A stretch of 64,000 bases of DNA from Saccharibacter sp. EH611. GTDB lineage: Bacteria > Pseudomonadota > Alphaproteobacteria > Acetobacterales > Acetobacteraceae. Shown piece by piece: positions 25,682 through 34,720 of the stretch. Made by a program: the position numbers and the translations under genes. Location of the stretch: positions 62,001-126,000 of the forward strand of contig NZ_WVHP01000002.1 in the NCBI RefSeq assembly GCF_009834765.1. The letters are read 5' to 3'. Numbering within the stretch: the stretch's first letter is position 1; each line of letters begins with the position of its first letter. The notes under the pieces are model-generated. The model saw only the letters and a program-made list of their open reading frames with translations, was not told the DNA's origin and ran no database searches.

Positions 25682-26496
25682 ACGCTCCCTAGAACCAGAT
25701 CAACGACAACATTAATCGCAAGGACAGACAGCATTCCTCGCGAAAAACCACGAGGAAGAAGAGTTGTTAAATTGTCTTCTGATGTAATATCCATTCCGGA
25801 CAGGCAGCAACACAGCCCAACAACTGAACCGCTTAACAAGAATTTGATGGGAATGCCGATATAATCAAGCGGATTAACGCTGTTGACCACTTGAAACATG
25901 AACGACCAAAGAGAAACGGTTACTATCCCTTTGGCCCAGCAAACAACATAGCCTGTTCCCAAAGCAATCAAGCTAAATAATGTTCCCAGCGTGAAACCAC
26001 TAATGGTCATTGCAACAGTGCGCGGCAACACGAAACTTAAAAATGGATCAATGCCTAAACTCGTCAGTGTTTTTAACTGTCCTTGCGTCGCAAGATTTCC
26101 CATCTCAGCGAGCATCAACATGCCCGACCGGCCGAGTAGAATAACACCAACGAGAACAGGCGCTATCTCACGTACCAAAACGCTTGCGAGGATTCCCCCG
26201 GTCATCTGCGCCATCCCGGCAAATCCAAGCCAAAAAACAGCCTGCGCGACAATTCCAAACCCTGTTATGCTCGCGACAACAATGACACTAAGCAAACCAC
26301 CCGCCGTGACCTGACGTAAGGTCTTCCAAAACTCGATCTTAACCGTACGACGCCATGTGCTGGGAAGAAATATCTCTTTTAAGATACCCCATCCTGCACC
26401 AATCATAATGAGCATAAAACGCGGTTGAGCACGCGTAACCCGCCCGACAAAACCGGTTATGCGATGTATAATTAAAAAACGTTCAGAAATATTCAT
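25678..26496 (-). CDS. MlaE-type ABC permease
   Basis: A 272-residue membrane protein of the MlaE/YrbE family with five or so helices and the conserved stretch LVREIAPVLVGVILLGRSG, then MGNLATQGQLKTLTSLGIDP, VLPRTVA. In typical MlaE the coupling helix reads EQIDAL; here it is GQLKTL, so the contact with the ATPase has changed as well. It should form the inner-membrane core of an MCE lipid transporter. Four-base overlaps join it to the cyclase-like gene upstream and the ATPase-like gene downstream. Confidence 0.85.
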   Translation of the reverse strand: MNISERFLIIHRITGFVGRVTRAQPRFMLIMIGAGWGILKEIFLPSTWRRTVKIEFWKTLRQVTAGGLLSVIVVASITGFGIVAQAVFWLGFAGMAQMTGGILASVLVREIAPVLVGVILLGRSGMLMLAEMGNLATQGQLKTLTSLGIDPFLSFVLPRTVAMTISGFTLGTLFSLIALGTGYVVCWAKGIVTVSLWSFMFQVVNSVNPLDYIGIPIKFLLSGSVVGLCCCLSGMDITSEDNLTTLLPRGFSRGMLSVLAINVVVDLVLGSV

Positions 26497-28826
26497 CGCC
26501 GACCTGCCAAGATATAGCTTCGAGTGACACCACTACCCGGCAAGTAAAAATCTCCCCTAGGTCTAAAAAGAAAATAACTTCTCAACTCTTGGTAGGCTTG
26601 CTCAGAAACTTGTATTTGTCCATCGTCAGGAGAATTACGGGCCAGCAACTCTGCAACATTGAGGCTATCTCCCCAAATATTAAACACATCAGGGTCTTCC
26701 CCCAGATGGGATGCCATAATAGGCCCCACATCAAAGCCAATACGAAAAGTTAGGTCAGTATTAATTCCTGCTAAAGCCATCAAGCATGCTTCACGTATCC
26801 TAATCGCTGAATCAGCCAAACGAAGAGCATCTCCGTGATTAAATTTTTGCTGACAACTCCCTAAAAAGACCACACGATTCCCAGAAACCTGTACGGCAAA
26901 CAACCCCGTTTCGCGCGCTATATTCTGTATTCGAGACGACAGGTCACCAATGAGCTGGATCATCTGTTTTGCAGCATCTTGCTGCGCTGTATAAGAACCA
27001 GCAAATTCAAGTACCATAAGTGGAACTGTTGGATATAATCCGGTTTCTGGAACCGCCTTCGTTCCATCCAACGGATTAACCAAAAAGCCATGTACGTAAT
27101 GGGTTTGCTCATCGTGATCAGAAACAGCACGTTCAAAATAACTATCTTGCCCTGTAGATGGTGCAGATTTCTCTCCCCGCTGTTCTTGAGCAAAGCGAAC
27201 AGCTAATACAGAGGACGCTAGGGCAACGATACGCTCTATCCCCTCATTGTGACCGGCATTCTCTATCATAAGAGCCCCAACAGGACGGTGCTGCTCTGTT
27301 ACAGGGAAAAAAAGTAACCGTTTTGTGTTCGCGGTTCTCATCACCAGTCGATGAAACACCTCAAAGCGCTTATCTTGCGTCGCATCCGACACATTAACGG
27401 CATACATCTCAGATAATGTTTCAAACAATTTCTCGTAAGACGATTTATTAAGCTCTATGCCCGCAGCATGCACGTTACGGGTTGCATCAAACATATCCTC
27501 ACAAATGAGACGCTGCTTATCTGAAAGTAAGCGCCACGTGCTTACTCTCTTTCCTCCTGAACGTTCTGCTAAGGCTTCTGTCAAAATGGGAATTTCCTGA
27601 GAAGGATTAAGCAAGCCTGGTGTATTTGCTACCCGAAGCAAAATCGCGTTTTCACGTTTTTCTTCATCACTTCGGCCGCGAATAACCTTTTGCAAACGTT
27701 CCACACGGCGCCCTTGATAGATCAGCCCTAGAGCAAGTAAGGAAGCAAGACCGACGATAAGGAGTGAAAAATAGATCGTTTGCTTTTGCACATCTTGCGT
27801 GAAGCTCGCGAAATCATTTTCCGGAGCATTCAGAAGCAGTACCCACGACCGCTTTGCCAATGGCATAGCAGATGCAATTGTCACATAGTTCTGTCCCCTT
27901 GCATGGACTAAACCGGCACCATCTCCTCTAACCCTGAAAATATTTAATGCTCGCACAAAAACAGGCTGGATAACCGGGTCTAAATGAACATCGGAAGCAT
28001 TAAATCCCGGTTTTTCAAGACCCTCCATATTGCGACCAGCAATAACATGACCATCCAAATCAACGATGACGGCTTTTCCACTCTTACCAACTTTCAAGCT
28101 ATTAACAAATTTCGTTAATTGGTTAAGAGAGACGTTAATCGCAAAGACAAAGCGATGCCCGTTTAATGTGTGGAAAGATGTTGATGCGGTAACAATAAAT
28201 TGGTGTGTTGAGACATACGGATATGGGTCTGTCCAATAGAGGCGGTTACTACCTTCTTGATTTTCATGGCGGATCCCTCCTGTGTACCAAGGACGGGTTC
28301 TTGAATCGTAATTACCTGCCGGAAAACTCTCGGCGTTCAGAAACTTCCCATGAGAATCCGTAATTATGTTTTCAAAAAGATTTCCGCCATCCTTCTTTTT
28401 AAGTGACATCTCAGCATAATCATCTCCATGGCGCGAAACCATCCACACGCGCCCATCTTCATCTCCCAAAAAGAAGCTATCAACTTGTGGTGCATTTTTA
28501 AGAACAGCCCGCCCCAATGACATAAAAGTTGCAGCATTCTGTTCGACCTCAGGCCTATTCAACGCATCACGTGCAACAATAGACGTAGATGTTGCGGGCG
28601 AAAGATAATCGCTGACTTCTTGCGTAATATAACGCTGCTGTGTCCTCAAAAGATTGCGCGACAGGACAATCGCCCCCTCACGCATCGTATGATAGGTGTG
28701 CAACGTTACGAGAGCGATGGTACCGATAACCAGAAACACCCCCAAGATAGGCGCTATAAACTGGAATATCTGCCAACGCCGGTTCGCTAAGCTCGCGGCG
28801 GGATCAACGATTTCATCTGACGACAA
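26493..28826 (-). CDS. Membrane sensor with dCache, GAF-like and degenerate class III cyclase domains
   Basis: A 777-residue protein: membrane helix at about 22-44, a periplasmic double Cache domain (45-350) containing YDSRTRPWY (173-181), a second helix (352-370), a GAF-like region (about 395-545) and a C-terminal class III nucleotide cyclase homology domain (about 598-777). By eye the metal-binding aspartates are Glu607 and Asn650, and the transition-state arginine after Asn723 is Leu727, so cyclase activity is doubtful. It heads the MCE operon and may sense a periplasmic ligand for it. The start is a TTG at 28826; no ATG exists before residue 48. Confidence 0.75.
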   Translation of the reverse strand: MSSDEIVDPAASLANRRWQIFQFIAPILGVFLVIGTIALVTLHTYHTMREGAIVLSRNLLRTQQRYITQEVSDYLSPATSTSIVARDALNRPEVEQNAATFMSLGRAVLKNAPQVDSFFLGDEDGRVWMVSRHGDDYAEMSLKKKDGGNLFENIITDSHGKFLNAESFPAGNYDSRTRPWYTGGIRHENQEGSNRLYWTDPYPYVSTHQFIVTASTSFHTLNGHRFVFAINVSLNQLTKFVNSLKVGKSGKAVIVDLDGHVIAGRNMEGLEKPGFNASDVHLDPVIQPVFVRALNIFRVRGDGAGLVHARGQNYVTIASAMPLAKRSWVLLLNAPENDFASFTQDVQKQTIYFSLLIVGLASLLALGLIYQGRRVERLQKVIRGRSDEEKRENAILLRVANTPGLLNPSQEIPILTEALAERSGGKRVSTWRLLSDKQRLICEDMFDATRNVHAAGIELNKSSYEKLFETLSEMYAVNVSDATQDKRFEVFHRLVMRTANTKRLLFFPVTEQHRPVGALMIENAGHNEGIERIVALASSVLAVRFAQEQRGEKSAPSTGQDSYFERAVSDHDEQTHYVHGFLVNPLDGTKAVPETGLYPTVPLMVLEFAGSYTAQQDAAKQMIQLIGDLSSRIQNIARETGLFAVQVSGNRVVFLGSCQQKFNHGDALRLADSAIRIREACLMALAGINTDLTFRIGFDVGPIMASHLGEDPDVFNIWGDSLNVAELLARNSPDDGQIQVSEQAYQELRSYFLFRPRGDFYLPGSGVTRSYILAGRR

Positions 28827-28933
28827 GATTCTTCACCCTTTTATTGATCGTCACGTCTTGGGAGTTTTGGCCCATCTTTTTAAAGATGACGGGCTGTCCG
28901 TTTCTCACATTCTCTACTATTATGCCGCTAATG

Positions 28934-29764
28934 ATGAAGCGCAACCATCTTTCTCACCGTTCGGTTCTTTCTCTCACTGGGAAAGAACGTTTGACCTTCC
29001 TTCAAGGTCTCATCACTAACGATGTTCTCTCCCTGAAAAATGGAGAGATCCGTTGGGCAGCCCTTCTGAACGCGCAAGGACGTATCCAAAGCCTTTTCTT
29101 TGTTTTTGGAACGCCTGACGCACTTTTTCTTGATCTTCCTGATGATCACGCAGAAACGGTCATGAAGCAGCTGAAACGTTTCCGTCTTCGAGCTGACGTC
29201 ACTATCGAGCTGACCTCCCTCGCTGTGTTCGTAGGTTCTTGTGAAGATCCTCTTCCTTCACACGCGCTATGCTGCGCCCCTGACCCACGCCATCCCCGCC
29301 TCGGCTGGCGTGCCCTTGCAGACTATTCTTCAGAAGGGAACCATGAGGGTGAAGGTGCCTTCCAACGTCGTCGTCTCGAGCTCGGCATTCCTGAAATGAC
29401 AGACCTTGGCACTCCCGGGCAAACCCTGGCGCTAGAAGCTAATCTGGATGCTCTCAATGGCGTTTCATGGGAGAAAGGCTGCTATTTAGGGCAGGAGGTT
29501 ACGGCGCGCATGCATTATCGTGCCCATGCGAAGAGACGTCTCCTTCCTATCATTCTTCCCGATGACGCTTCTTTCTCCTATGGAGACGACATTTTTTCTC
29601 ATGACCAACATATAGGCACATTAAGATCGACTTGCGGTTTATATGGGTTAGCGATGGTTCACCGGGACGCGTGGAACAGTAACTATCTTAATATGAAAGA
29701 GCGCACTATCCAGCTTGTATGGCCGGAATGGCTTCCAACGACATTACGCCCTGAAAAAGGATAA
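28934..29764 (+). CDS. ygfZ: YgfZ/CAF17-like folate-binding protein
   Basis: A 276-residue protein of the aminomethyltransferase fold. LTGKERLTFLQGLITNDV near the N-terminus and WEKGCYLGQEVTARMHYRA near residue 190 (with the KGCYLGQE signature) are diagnostic. YgfZ uses tetrahydrofolate to help assemble or repair 4Fe-4S clusters, for example in radical SAM enzymes such as MiaB, also encoded here. The open frame begins at 28844, but the family starts near the ATG at 28934; no clear ribosome site is visible and ATG 28931 or 28922 are possible. It diverges from the sensor gene. Confidence 0.88.
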   Translation: MKRNHLSHRSVLSLTGKERLTFLQGLITNDVLSLKNGEIRWAALLNAQGRIQSLFFVFGTPDALFLDLPDDHAETVMKQLKRFRLRADVTIELTSLAVFVGSCEDPLPSHALCCAPDPRHPRLGWRALADYSSEGNHEGEGAFQRRRLELGIPEMTDLGTPGQTLALEANLDALNGVSWEKGCYLGQEVTARMHYRAHAKRRLLPIILPDDASFSYGDDIFSHDQHIGTLRSTCGLYGLAMVHRDAWNSNYLNMKERTIQLVWPEWLPTTLRPEKG

Positions 29765-29773
29765 ATTTACTTT

Positions 29774-30190
29774 ATGAGCTGGTCTTCCGTCCCTGATAGC
29801 GTGCTTCACGATATTCTCGAATCAGTCTCCTTCAACAGTGATGGCCTCATCACGGCAATCGCGCAAGATGAAACGCGTCACGTCCTGATGCTCGCATGGA
29901 TGAATAAAGACGCATTAGCTGAAACATTAAAAACTGGCCGCGTATGTTACTATTCCCGGAGTCGTCAGTCGCTCTGGCGCAAGGGGGAAACCTCAGGACA
30001 AGAGCAACATCTTCTCTCTGCTGATCTGGACTGCGATATGGATGCTGTTCTGCTAACAGTAAGGCAAAAAGGAGTCGCTTGCCATACAGGCCGCAGGAGC
30101 TGCTTTTACCAAAGCGTTACACCGCAAGGCTTAACGGAAAACGCAGCTCCCGACATTTCACCTGATCAGCTTTATCACTCAAAAAATTAA
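29774..30190 (+). CDS. hisI: Phosphoribosyl-AMP cyclohydrolase
   Basis: A 138-residue single-domain HisI. MLAWMNKDAL, YYSRSRQSLWRKGETSG, the zinc cluster DLDCDMDAVLL and GVACHTGRRSCFYQ are all family signatures. It opens the purine ring of phosphoribosyl-AMP, the third step of histidine synthesis. Other his genes are not adjacent. It is nine bases downstream of ygfZ, so co-transcription is likely, and it overlaps the end of converging fghA by four bases. Confidence 0.94.
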   Translation: MSWSSVPDSVLHDILESVSFNSDGLITAIAQDETRHVLMLAWMNKDALAETLKTGRVCYYSRSRQSLWRKGETSGQEQHLLSADLDCDMDAVLLTVRQKGVACHTGRRSCFYQSVTPQGLTENAAPDISPDQLYHSKN

Positions 30191-31041
30191 GCGCGTAACG
30201 CTGCCGCATGATGGTTGATATGATCTTCTATAAAGCTTTGCACAAACCAATAAGAATGATCAAAACCCTCATGCTGCCTTAACGTTAGCGCCTGACCAGC
30301 ACTACGAGCGGCCTCTTGCAATAAGTTGGGCTGCAGTTTCTCAAGGAAATTGTCACTTAACCCTTGGTCAACCAGTAATGTCCCTGGATGACGCTTGCCA
30401 GCCTTAAGCAGCAAGCACGGATCATACTGTTGCCACAGCGATTGATCGCCGCCGAAATATAGATCGGCAGCCTTCTCTCCCCAATCAGTCTGAGAAGGGG
30501 AAGAAAGAGGGGCAAAAGCTGAGACGGTTTTCCACTTGTCTGGCGCAGAAAGGGCAAAACTAAGTGCCCCCATCCCCCCCATAGAATGCCCCATAATGCC
30601 ACAACGCTTTGGGATAAAGGGAAAAGTCTCTTCCATGAGAGCTGGGAGCTCTTCCCCAACATAAGAGGCCATCCGGTAGTGCTCAGACCACGGTTGGGCC
30701 GTTGCGTCTACATAATATCCAGCACCGGTTCCGACGTCATAAGAATCGTCCTCTCCCGCAATGTTCGCCCCACGGGGTGAGGTGTCTGGCGCAATCAACG
30801 CAATGCCGTGTTTTGCTGCGTATCGAACGGCATTCGCTTTAATCAAAAACGTTTCTTGCGTGCACGTTAAGCCTGCCAACACGTAGATTGCCGGGACAGA
30901 AGCCCCCTCTAAGGCTTGACGAGGCAGAAAAACACCCACTTTGGCGTCTAACCCAAGCTCACGCGATGCGTGGGAGAGGAAGCGTAATTCCCCTCCACAG
31001 CAAGCATGGCGTTCTAGCAGTTGTGCTGTATCGCCCACCAT
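30187..31041 (-). CDS. fghA: S-formylglutathione hydrolase
   Basis: A 284-residue serine esterase. LAGLTCTQETF (oxyanion region) and the nucleophile elbow GHSMGGMGAL (about residue 147), then the C-terminal FDHSYWFVQ histidine, are typical of FghA/esterase D. It hydrolyses S-formylglutathione to formate and glutathione, completing formaldehyde oxidation begun by the enzyme encoded 3 bases upstream. The two genes clearly form an operon. Cytoplasmic. Confidence 0.95.
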   Translation of the reverse strand: MVGDTAQLLERHACCGGELRFLSHASRELGLDAKVGVFLPRQALEGASVPAIYVLAGLTCTQETFLIKANAVRYAAKHGIALIAPDTSPRGANIAGEDDSYDVGTGAGYYVDATAQPWSEHYRMASYVGEELPALMEETFPFIPKRCGIMGHSMGGMGALSFALSAPDKWKTVSAFAPLSSPSQTDWGEKAADLYFGGDQSLWQQYDPCLLLKAGKRHPGTLLVDQGLSDNFLEKLQPNLLQEAARSAGQALTLRQHEGFDHSYWFVQSFIEDHINHHAAALRA

Positions 31042-31044
31042 ACT

Positions 31045-32160
31045 TTAGTACTCCACAACATTGCGGATTCCCTCACCACGACTCATCATTTCGAAGCCCT
31101 CGTTGATATCCTCAAGCTTCAATTTATGTGTGATCAGGTCATCAATATTAATGTGACCTTCCATGTACCAATCCACAATTTTTGGCACATCTGTACGGCC
31201 GCGTGCACCACCAAATGCAGAACCAATCCAGCGACGTCCGGTCACGAGTTGGAATGGACGTGTGCTAATCTCCTGTCCGGCACCGGCCACACCAATGACA
31301 CAAGAGACACCCCAGCCACGGTGTGCACTTTCCAGAGCTTGCCGCATAAGTGTTACATTACCGACGCACTCAAACGTATAATCAGCCCCTCCGCCTGTCA
31401 TTTCGATCAAATGGCCAACGATATCACCGTTTTCACCAAGATCTTTTGGATTAACGAAGTCTGTCATCCCAAATTTGCGCGCCATAGCTTCGCGATCTGG
31501 GTTAATATCCACTCCGATAATCCGGCGCGCGCCTACCATTTTGGCACCCTGAATGACGTTCAGACCAATGCCGCCCAGTCCAAAAACAGCGACTGTTGAT
31601 CCAGCTTCCACCTTAGCGGTGAATAACACAGCACCAATACCTGTCGTGACACCACAACCGATATAGCAAACTTTATCGAAAGGGGCGTCTGGACGGATTT
31701 TAGCCAGAGAAATTTCAGGCATCACCGTATAATTCGCAAAGGTAGAGCAGCCCATATAATGATGGACAGGCTTGCCTTTGTAGGAAAAGCGCGTTGTCCC
31801 ATCTGGGAGAAGCCCCTTCCCCTGCGTGCTTCGAATAGATGTGCATAGATTCGTTTTCTGCGATAGGCAGGAAGGGCATTCACGGCATTCCGGTGTATAG
31901 AGCGGAATAACGTGATCGCCTGGCTTTAGGTGTTTCACACCAGAACCAACCTCACGTACGATTCCCGCCCCCTCATGACCTAAAATAGCCGGAAACAAAC
32001 CTTCTGGATCTTGGCCAGACAACGTATATTTATCTGTATGACAAAGCCCTGTCGCTTTTACCTCAACGAGCACTTCCCCCTCACGAGGGCCTTCTAACTG
32101 AACAGTGTCAACAACAAGAGGCTTCCCAGCCTCCATTGCAATAGCAGCACGCACGTCCAT
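31045..32160 (-). CDS. frmA: S-(hydroxymethyl)glutathione dehydrogenase / class III alcohol dehydrogenase
   Basis: A 371-residue zinc medium-chain dehydrogenase. It shows GHEGAGIV with catalytic zinc ligands, the structural zinc cysteines in PECRECPSCLSQKTNLC, the NAD-binding FGLGGIGLNVIQGAK, and the class III marker GWGVSCVIGVAGAG. It oxidises the glutathione adduct of formaldehyde to S-formylglutathione using NAD. It is coupled with fghA and serves formaldehyde detoxification; a secondary role in nitrosoglutathione reduction is known for the family. It diverges from the bestrophin-like gene. Confidence 0.95.
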   Translation of the reverse strand: MDVRAAIAMEAGKPLVVDTVQLEGPREGEVLVEVKATGLCHTDKYTLSGQDPEGLFPAILGHEGAGIVREVGSGVKHLKPGDHVIPLYTPECRECPSCLSQKTNLCTSIRSTQGKGLLPDGTTRFSYKGKPVHHYMGCSTFANYTVMPEISLAKIRPDAPFDKVCYIGCGVTTGIGAVLFTAKVEAGSTVAVFGLGGIGLNVIQGAKMVGARRIIGVDINPDREAMARKFGMTDFVNPKDLGENGDIVGHLIEMTGGGADYTFECVGNVTLMRQALESAHRGWGVSCVIGVAGAGQEISTRPFQLVTGRRWIGSAFGGARGRTDVPKIVDWYMEGHINIDDLITHKLKLEDINEGFEMMSRGEGIRNVVEY

Positions 32161-32264
32161 AATATCTTTCCTTCTTCATATTTTTGCCCTTTGAATGTGC
32201 CATTTCATGCGTGGGCTTCAAGCCCTTGTCTTCTGTTTTCTCTAAATTCGAGGAGCATCATCCT

Positions 32265-33140
32265 TTGATCGTCCAACGCCGCTACGGTATGATTGCCCTG
32301 GTCAAAGAGACCATGCCATCTCTTATCATCCTCGCTCTATGGGATTCTATCGTTGTTATTCTATTCCAAGTTTTTCACCAGGAATGGATGGAACAACCCT
32401 CTTTACCTATCTCTTTAATGGGGTCGGCACTCGCTATTTTCCTTGGTATCCGTAACAATGCTGCTTATGCCCGCTGGTGGGAAGGAAGAAGCCTTTGGGG
32501 GTCTGTTACGAATAATTGTCGTTCATTCGGTCGGCAAACAGCAAGCCTTTTGCATAACCGCCCAGATCTCGCACGCGCAATGGCGGCTTACCCATATATA
32601 TTGCGCGCTTCATTAAGTGGTAATGCTGTAGGATCTGAAATTGACACACTTCTTACACCCAAAATGAAAGACCGTGTTTTTTCCTGCACAAACACGTCTA
32701 ATGCGTTAATTTACGAAATCGGAATTGAGGTCAAAAAGGAGGTAGAACGTCACAATATTGATGGTGCTGTTCATGGTACAGTAGATCGTATCTTGTCTGA
32801 CCTCGCTAATGCACAAGGAGGACTTGAGAGAATTCGGAACACACCTCTTCCTGTACAGTATTCGATTCTCCCTAATATTGTGACACATCTTTTCTGTATT
32901 GTTCTCCCCTTCTCTGCCGTGCAAACACTTGGCTGGATTACGCCACTCGGCTCCAGCATTATTGGCTTGCTTTTTCAGATGTTAGACCGTAGCGGGCGGG
33001 ACTTACAGGAGCCATTTAGCAATACCATACATGCTCTACCAATGCTGAATATGGCCCGTACGATTGAACGCGACCTTCTCCAGCCAATTGGCTTAAAAAA
33101 CCACCCTCTTCCCTCACCTAAAAATGGAATTCTTCCGTAA
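32265..33140 (+). CDS. Bestrophin-like membrane channel (UPF0187/YneE family)
   Basis: A 291-residue membrane protein. ETMPSLIILALWDS, LGIRNNAAYARWWEGRSLWGSVTNNCRSFGRQ and ILPNIVTHLFCIVLPF are characteristic of bacterial bestrophin homologues, pentameric anion or cation channels of the inner membrane. I place the start at the TTG at 32265 because GAGGAG lies exactly 9 bases upstream and the family begins there with I-V-x-R-R. The longer frame from ATG 32184 has no ribosome site and an unrelated N-terminus. Its ion selectivity cannot be read. Confidence 0.83.
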   Translation: MIVQRRYGMIALVKETMPSLIILALWDSIVVILFQVFHQEWMEQPSLPISLMGSALAIFLGIRNNAAYARWWEGRSLWGSVTNNCRSFGRQTASLLHNRPDLARAMAAYPYILRASLSGNAVGSEIDTLLTPKMKDRVFSCTNTSNALIYEIGIEVKKEVERHNIDGAVHGTVDRILSDLANAQGGLERIRNTPLPVQYSILPNIVTHLFCIVLPFSAVQTLGWITPLGSSIIGLLFQMLDRSGRDLQEPFSNTIHALPMLNMARTIERDLLQPIGLKNHPLPSPKNGILP

Positions 33141-33198
33141 ATAGAAGAACTGTACGAAATACGAGACAAAGAGTGGTTTTTCTGATAGGATAAGCACT

Positions 33199-33789
33199 AT
33201 GAACAACAGCTTCAGAATGCCTCATAAAGTTGGCGTAACGGACGAAATGGCCCGCACTGCTGCCAAGAACACCGCTCGCCAGAAAGACCCAGAACAGGGT
33301 AGCAACCCCTTCCGTGAAGGGGATGCAATTGTCTATGCCGCTCACGGCGTCGGCCATGTTGACCGCATCGGCGAGGAAGAAGTTGCCGGTACCAAGATTG
33401 AGATGATCCAAATCTCTTTCCCCGGCAACCAAATGACGCTTCGCATTCCAATGGCAAAAGCTCGCAAATCGGGCTTACGCAAGATTGCGACGCGTGAAAT
33501 CGTTGATAAAGCAATGGCTGTCATTAAAGGTAAACCGCATGTCAGCCGTGGAATGTGGGCACGGCGAGCCGTCGCCTATCAAGAAAAAATCAACTCTGGT
33601 GACCTTGTGCAAATCGCCGAGGTTTTGCGCGATCTACGTCGAAACGTTGATAGCCTTGATGGTAGCTTCTCTGAACGTAAAATTTTTGAAGCTGCTCAGG
33701 AACGTTTTGTGGCAGAGCTCGCTGTTCTTGAAGGCAAAGAGCCATCTAAGGTTCTTGATGAACTCACTCAAACCATGAAGAACGCCTAA
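33199..33789 (+). CDS. carD: CarD family transcriptional regulator
   Basis: A 196-residue protein. The N-terminal CarD/RID domain (GDAIVYAAHGVGHVDRIGEEEVAG, with the Tudor-like fold that binds the RNA polymerase beta subunit) is followed by the helical DNA-binding part with KPHVSRGMWARRAVAYQEKINSGD. CarD/CdnL proteins stabilise the open complex at rRNA and housekeeping promoters. A basic 35-residue N-terminal extension precedes the domain. A strong terminator follows directly, so the gene is the end of its unit. Confidence 0.92.
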   Translation: MNNSFRMPHKVGVTDEMARTAAKNTARQKDPEQGSNPFREGDAIVYAAHGVGHVDRIGEEEVAGTKIEMIQISFPGNQMTLRIPMAKARKSGLRKIATREIVDKAMAVIKGKPHVSRGMWARRAVAYQEKINSGDLVQIAEVLRDLRRNVDSLDGSFSERKIFEAAQERFVAELAVLEGKEPSKVLDELTQTMKNA

Positions 33790-33801
33790 ATTATGTCATG
33801 T

Positions 33802-33840
33802 TCACCCCTAATAATAAAGAAATGTTAGGGGTGATTCTTT
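33802..33840 (+). terminator. Intrinsic terminator after carD
   Basis: TCACCCCTAA (33802-33811) and TTAGGGGTGA (33825-33834) form a perfect 10-bp stem with a 13-base loop, followed by TTCTTTT. One of the clearest intrinsic terminators in the window. Confidence 0.87.
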
Positions 33841-33886
33841 TATAAAACTCCTTCCTCTGGCTGATCCTGAAAGGAATTGGTGACCC

Positions 33887-34687
33887 ATGACGACCTCATC
33901 ACGATCTCGCTTCAAAGGCCAAAAAGTCCTTATTACCGGTGCCTCTCAGGGAATAGGTGAAGCAACGGCGCTTTATTTTGCTCAGGAGGGAGCACGCGTT
34001 GCTCTCAATGGGAGGAAGGAAGACAAACTTCTTGCTGTCCGAGAGAACCTTCCCAAGGTACCAGAGGGTGATCATGTCATTGCGGCAGGGGATATCTCAA
34101 AAGAAGACGATGTCGCAGCCTTGACGGCTAAAAGCATTCAAGAAATGGGTGGACTGGATGTTTTAGTCTGCAATGCAGGGTATCAAATTCCCTCTCCTTC
34201 GGAAGATATTAGCCTAGCTGACTTTGAGGGGGTTATGGCCGTTAACGTCACGGGGGTTATGCTCGCTTGCCGTGAAGCGCTACGTTACTGGCTTAAAGAA
34301 GGTATTAAAGGGCGTATTGTTGTAAATTCCTCTGTCCATCAGCTTATTCCCAAACCCCATTATTTGGGTTACTCTGCATCTAAGGGAGCTGTAGGCAATA
34401 TTGTCCGCACATTAGCTCTCGAATATGCAAGTCGTGGCATTCGCGTTAATGCTGTCGCCCCGGGGGCCATTGTCACGCCCATCAATGACTCTTGGGTTAA
34501 AGACCCTCAACAGTATGAAGCTGTTTCAAGTCATATTCCTATGAAACGGCCAGGTCAGAGTGAAGAAATCGCGGCAACTGTTGGCTTTCTAGCGGCAACC
34601 GAAAGCAGCTACATCACAGGCCAAACTCTCTATGTTGATGGCGGCCTAACGCTTTATGGAGACTTTGAAAAGAACTGGTCTTCCTAA
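33887..34687 (+). CDS. Short-chain dehydrogenase, glucose 1-dehydrogenase-like
   Basis: A 266-residue NAD(P)-dependent SDR with TGASQGIG (17-24), CNAGYQ, the catalytic Ser in VNSSVHQ, YSASKGA (Tyr/Lys) and a C-terminal ITGQTLYVDGGLTLYG. The end of the sequence resembles glucose 1-dehydrogenases and cytoplasmic polyol dehydrogenases of acetic acid bacteria. The substrate is probably a sugar or polyol but is not determined by these motifs. It stands alone after the carD terminator, with its own upstream region at 33841-33886. Confidence 0.8.
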   Translation: MTTSSRSRFKGQKVLITGASQGIGEATALYFAQEGARVALNGRKEDKLLAVRENLPKVPEGDHVIAAGDISKEDDVAALTAKSIQEMGGLDVLVCNAGYQIPSPSEDISLADFEGVMAVNVTGVMLACREALRYWLKEGIKGRIVVNSSVHQLIPKPHYLGYSASKGAVGNIVRTLALEYASRGIRVNAVAPGAIVTPINDSWVKDPQQYEAVSSHIPMKRPGQSEEIAATVGFLAATESSYITGQTLYVDGGLTLYGDFEKNWSS

Positions 34688-34720
34688 CAAAAAAGCTCAT
34701 GCTTGGGGAAGGAGTTCGTC

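Noticed and set aside
28844-28933. A 30-residue N-terminal extension of YgfZ
   Set aside because: The residues do not match the family and there is no ribosome site; the stretch is more likely the promoter region shared with the sensor gene.
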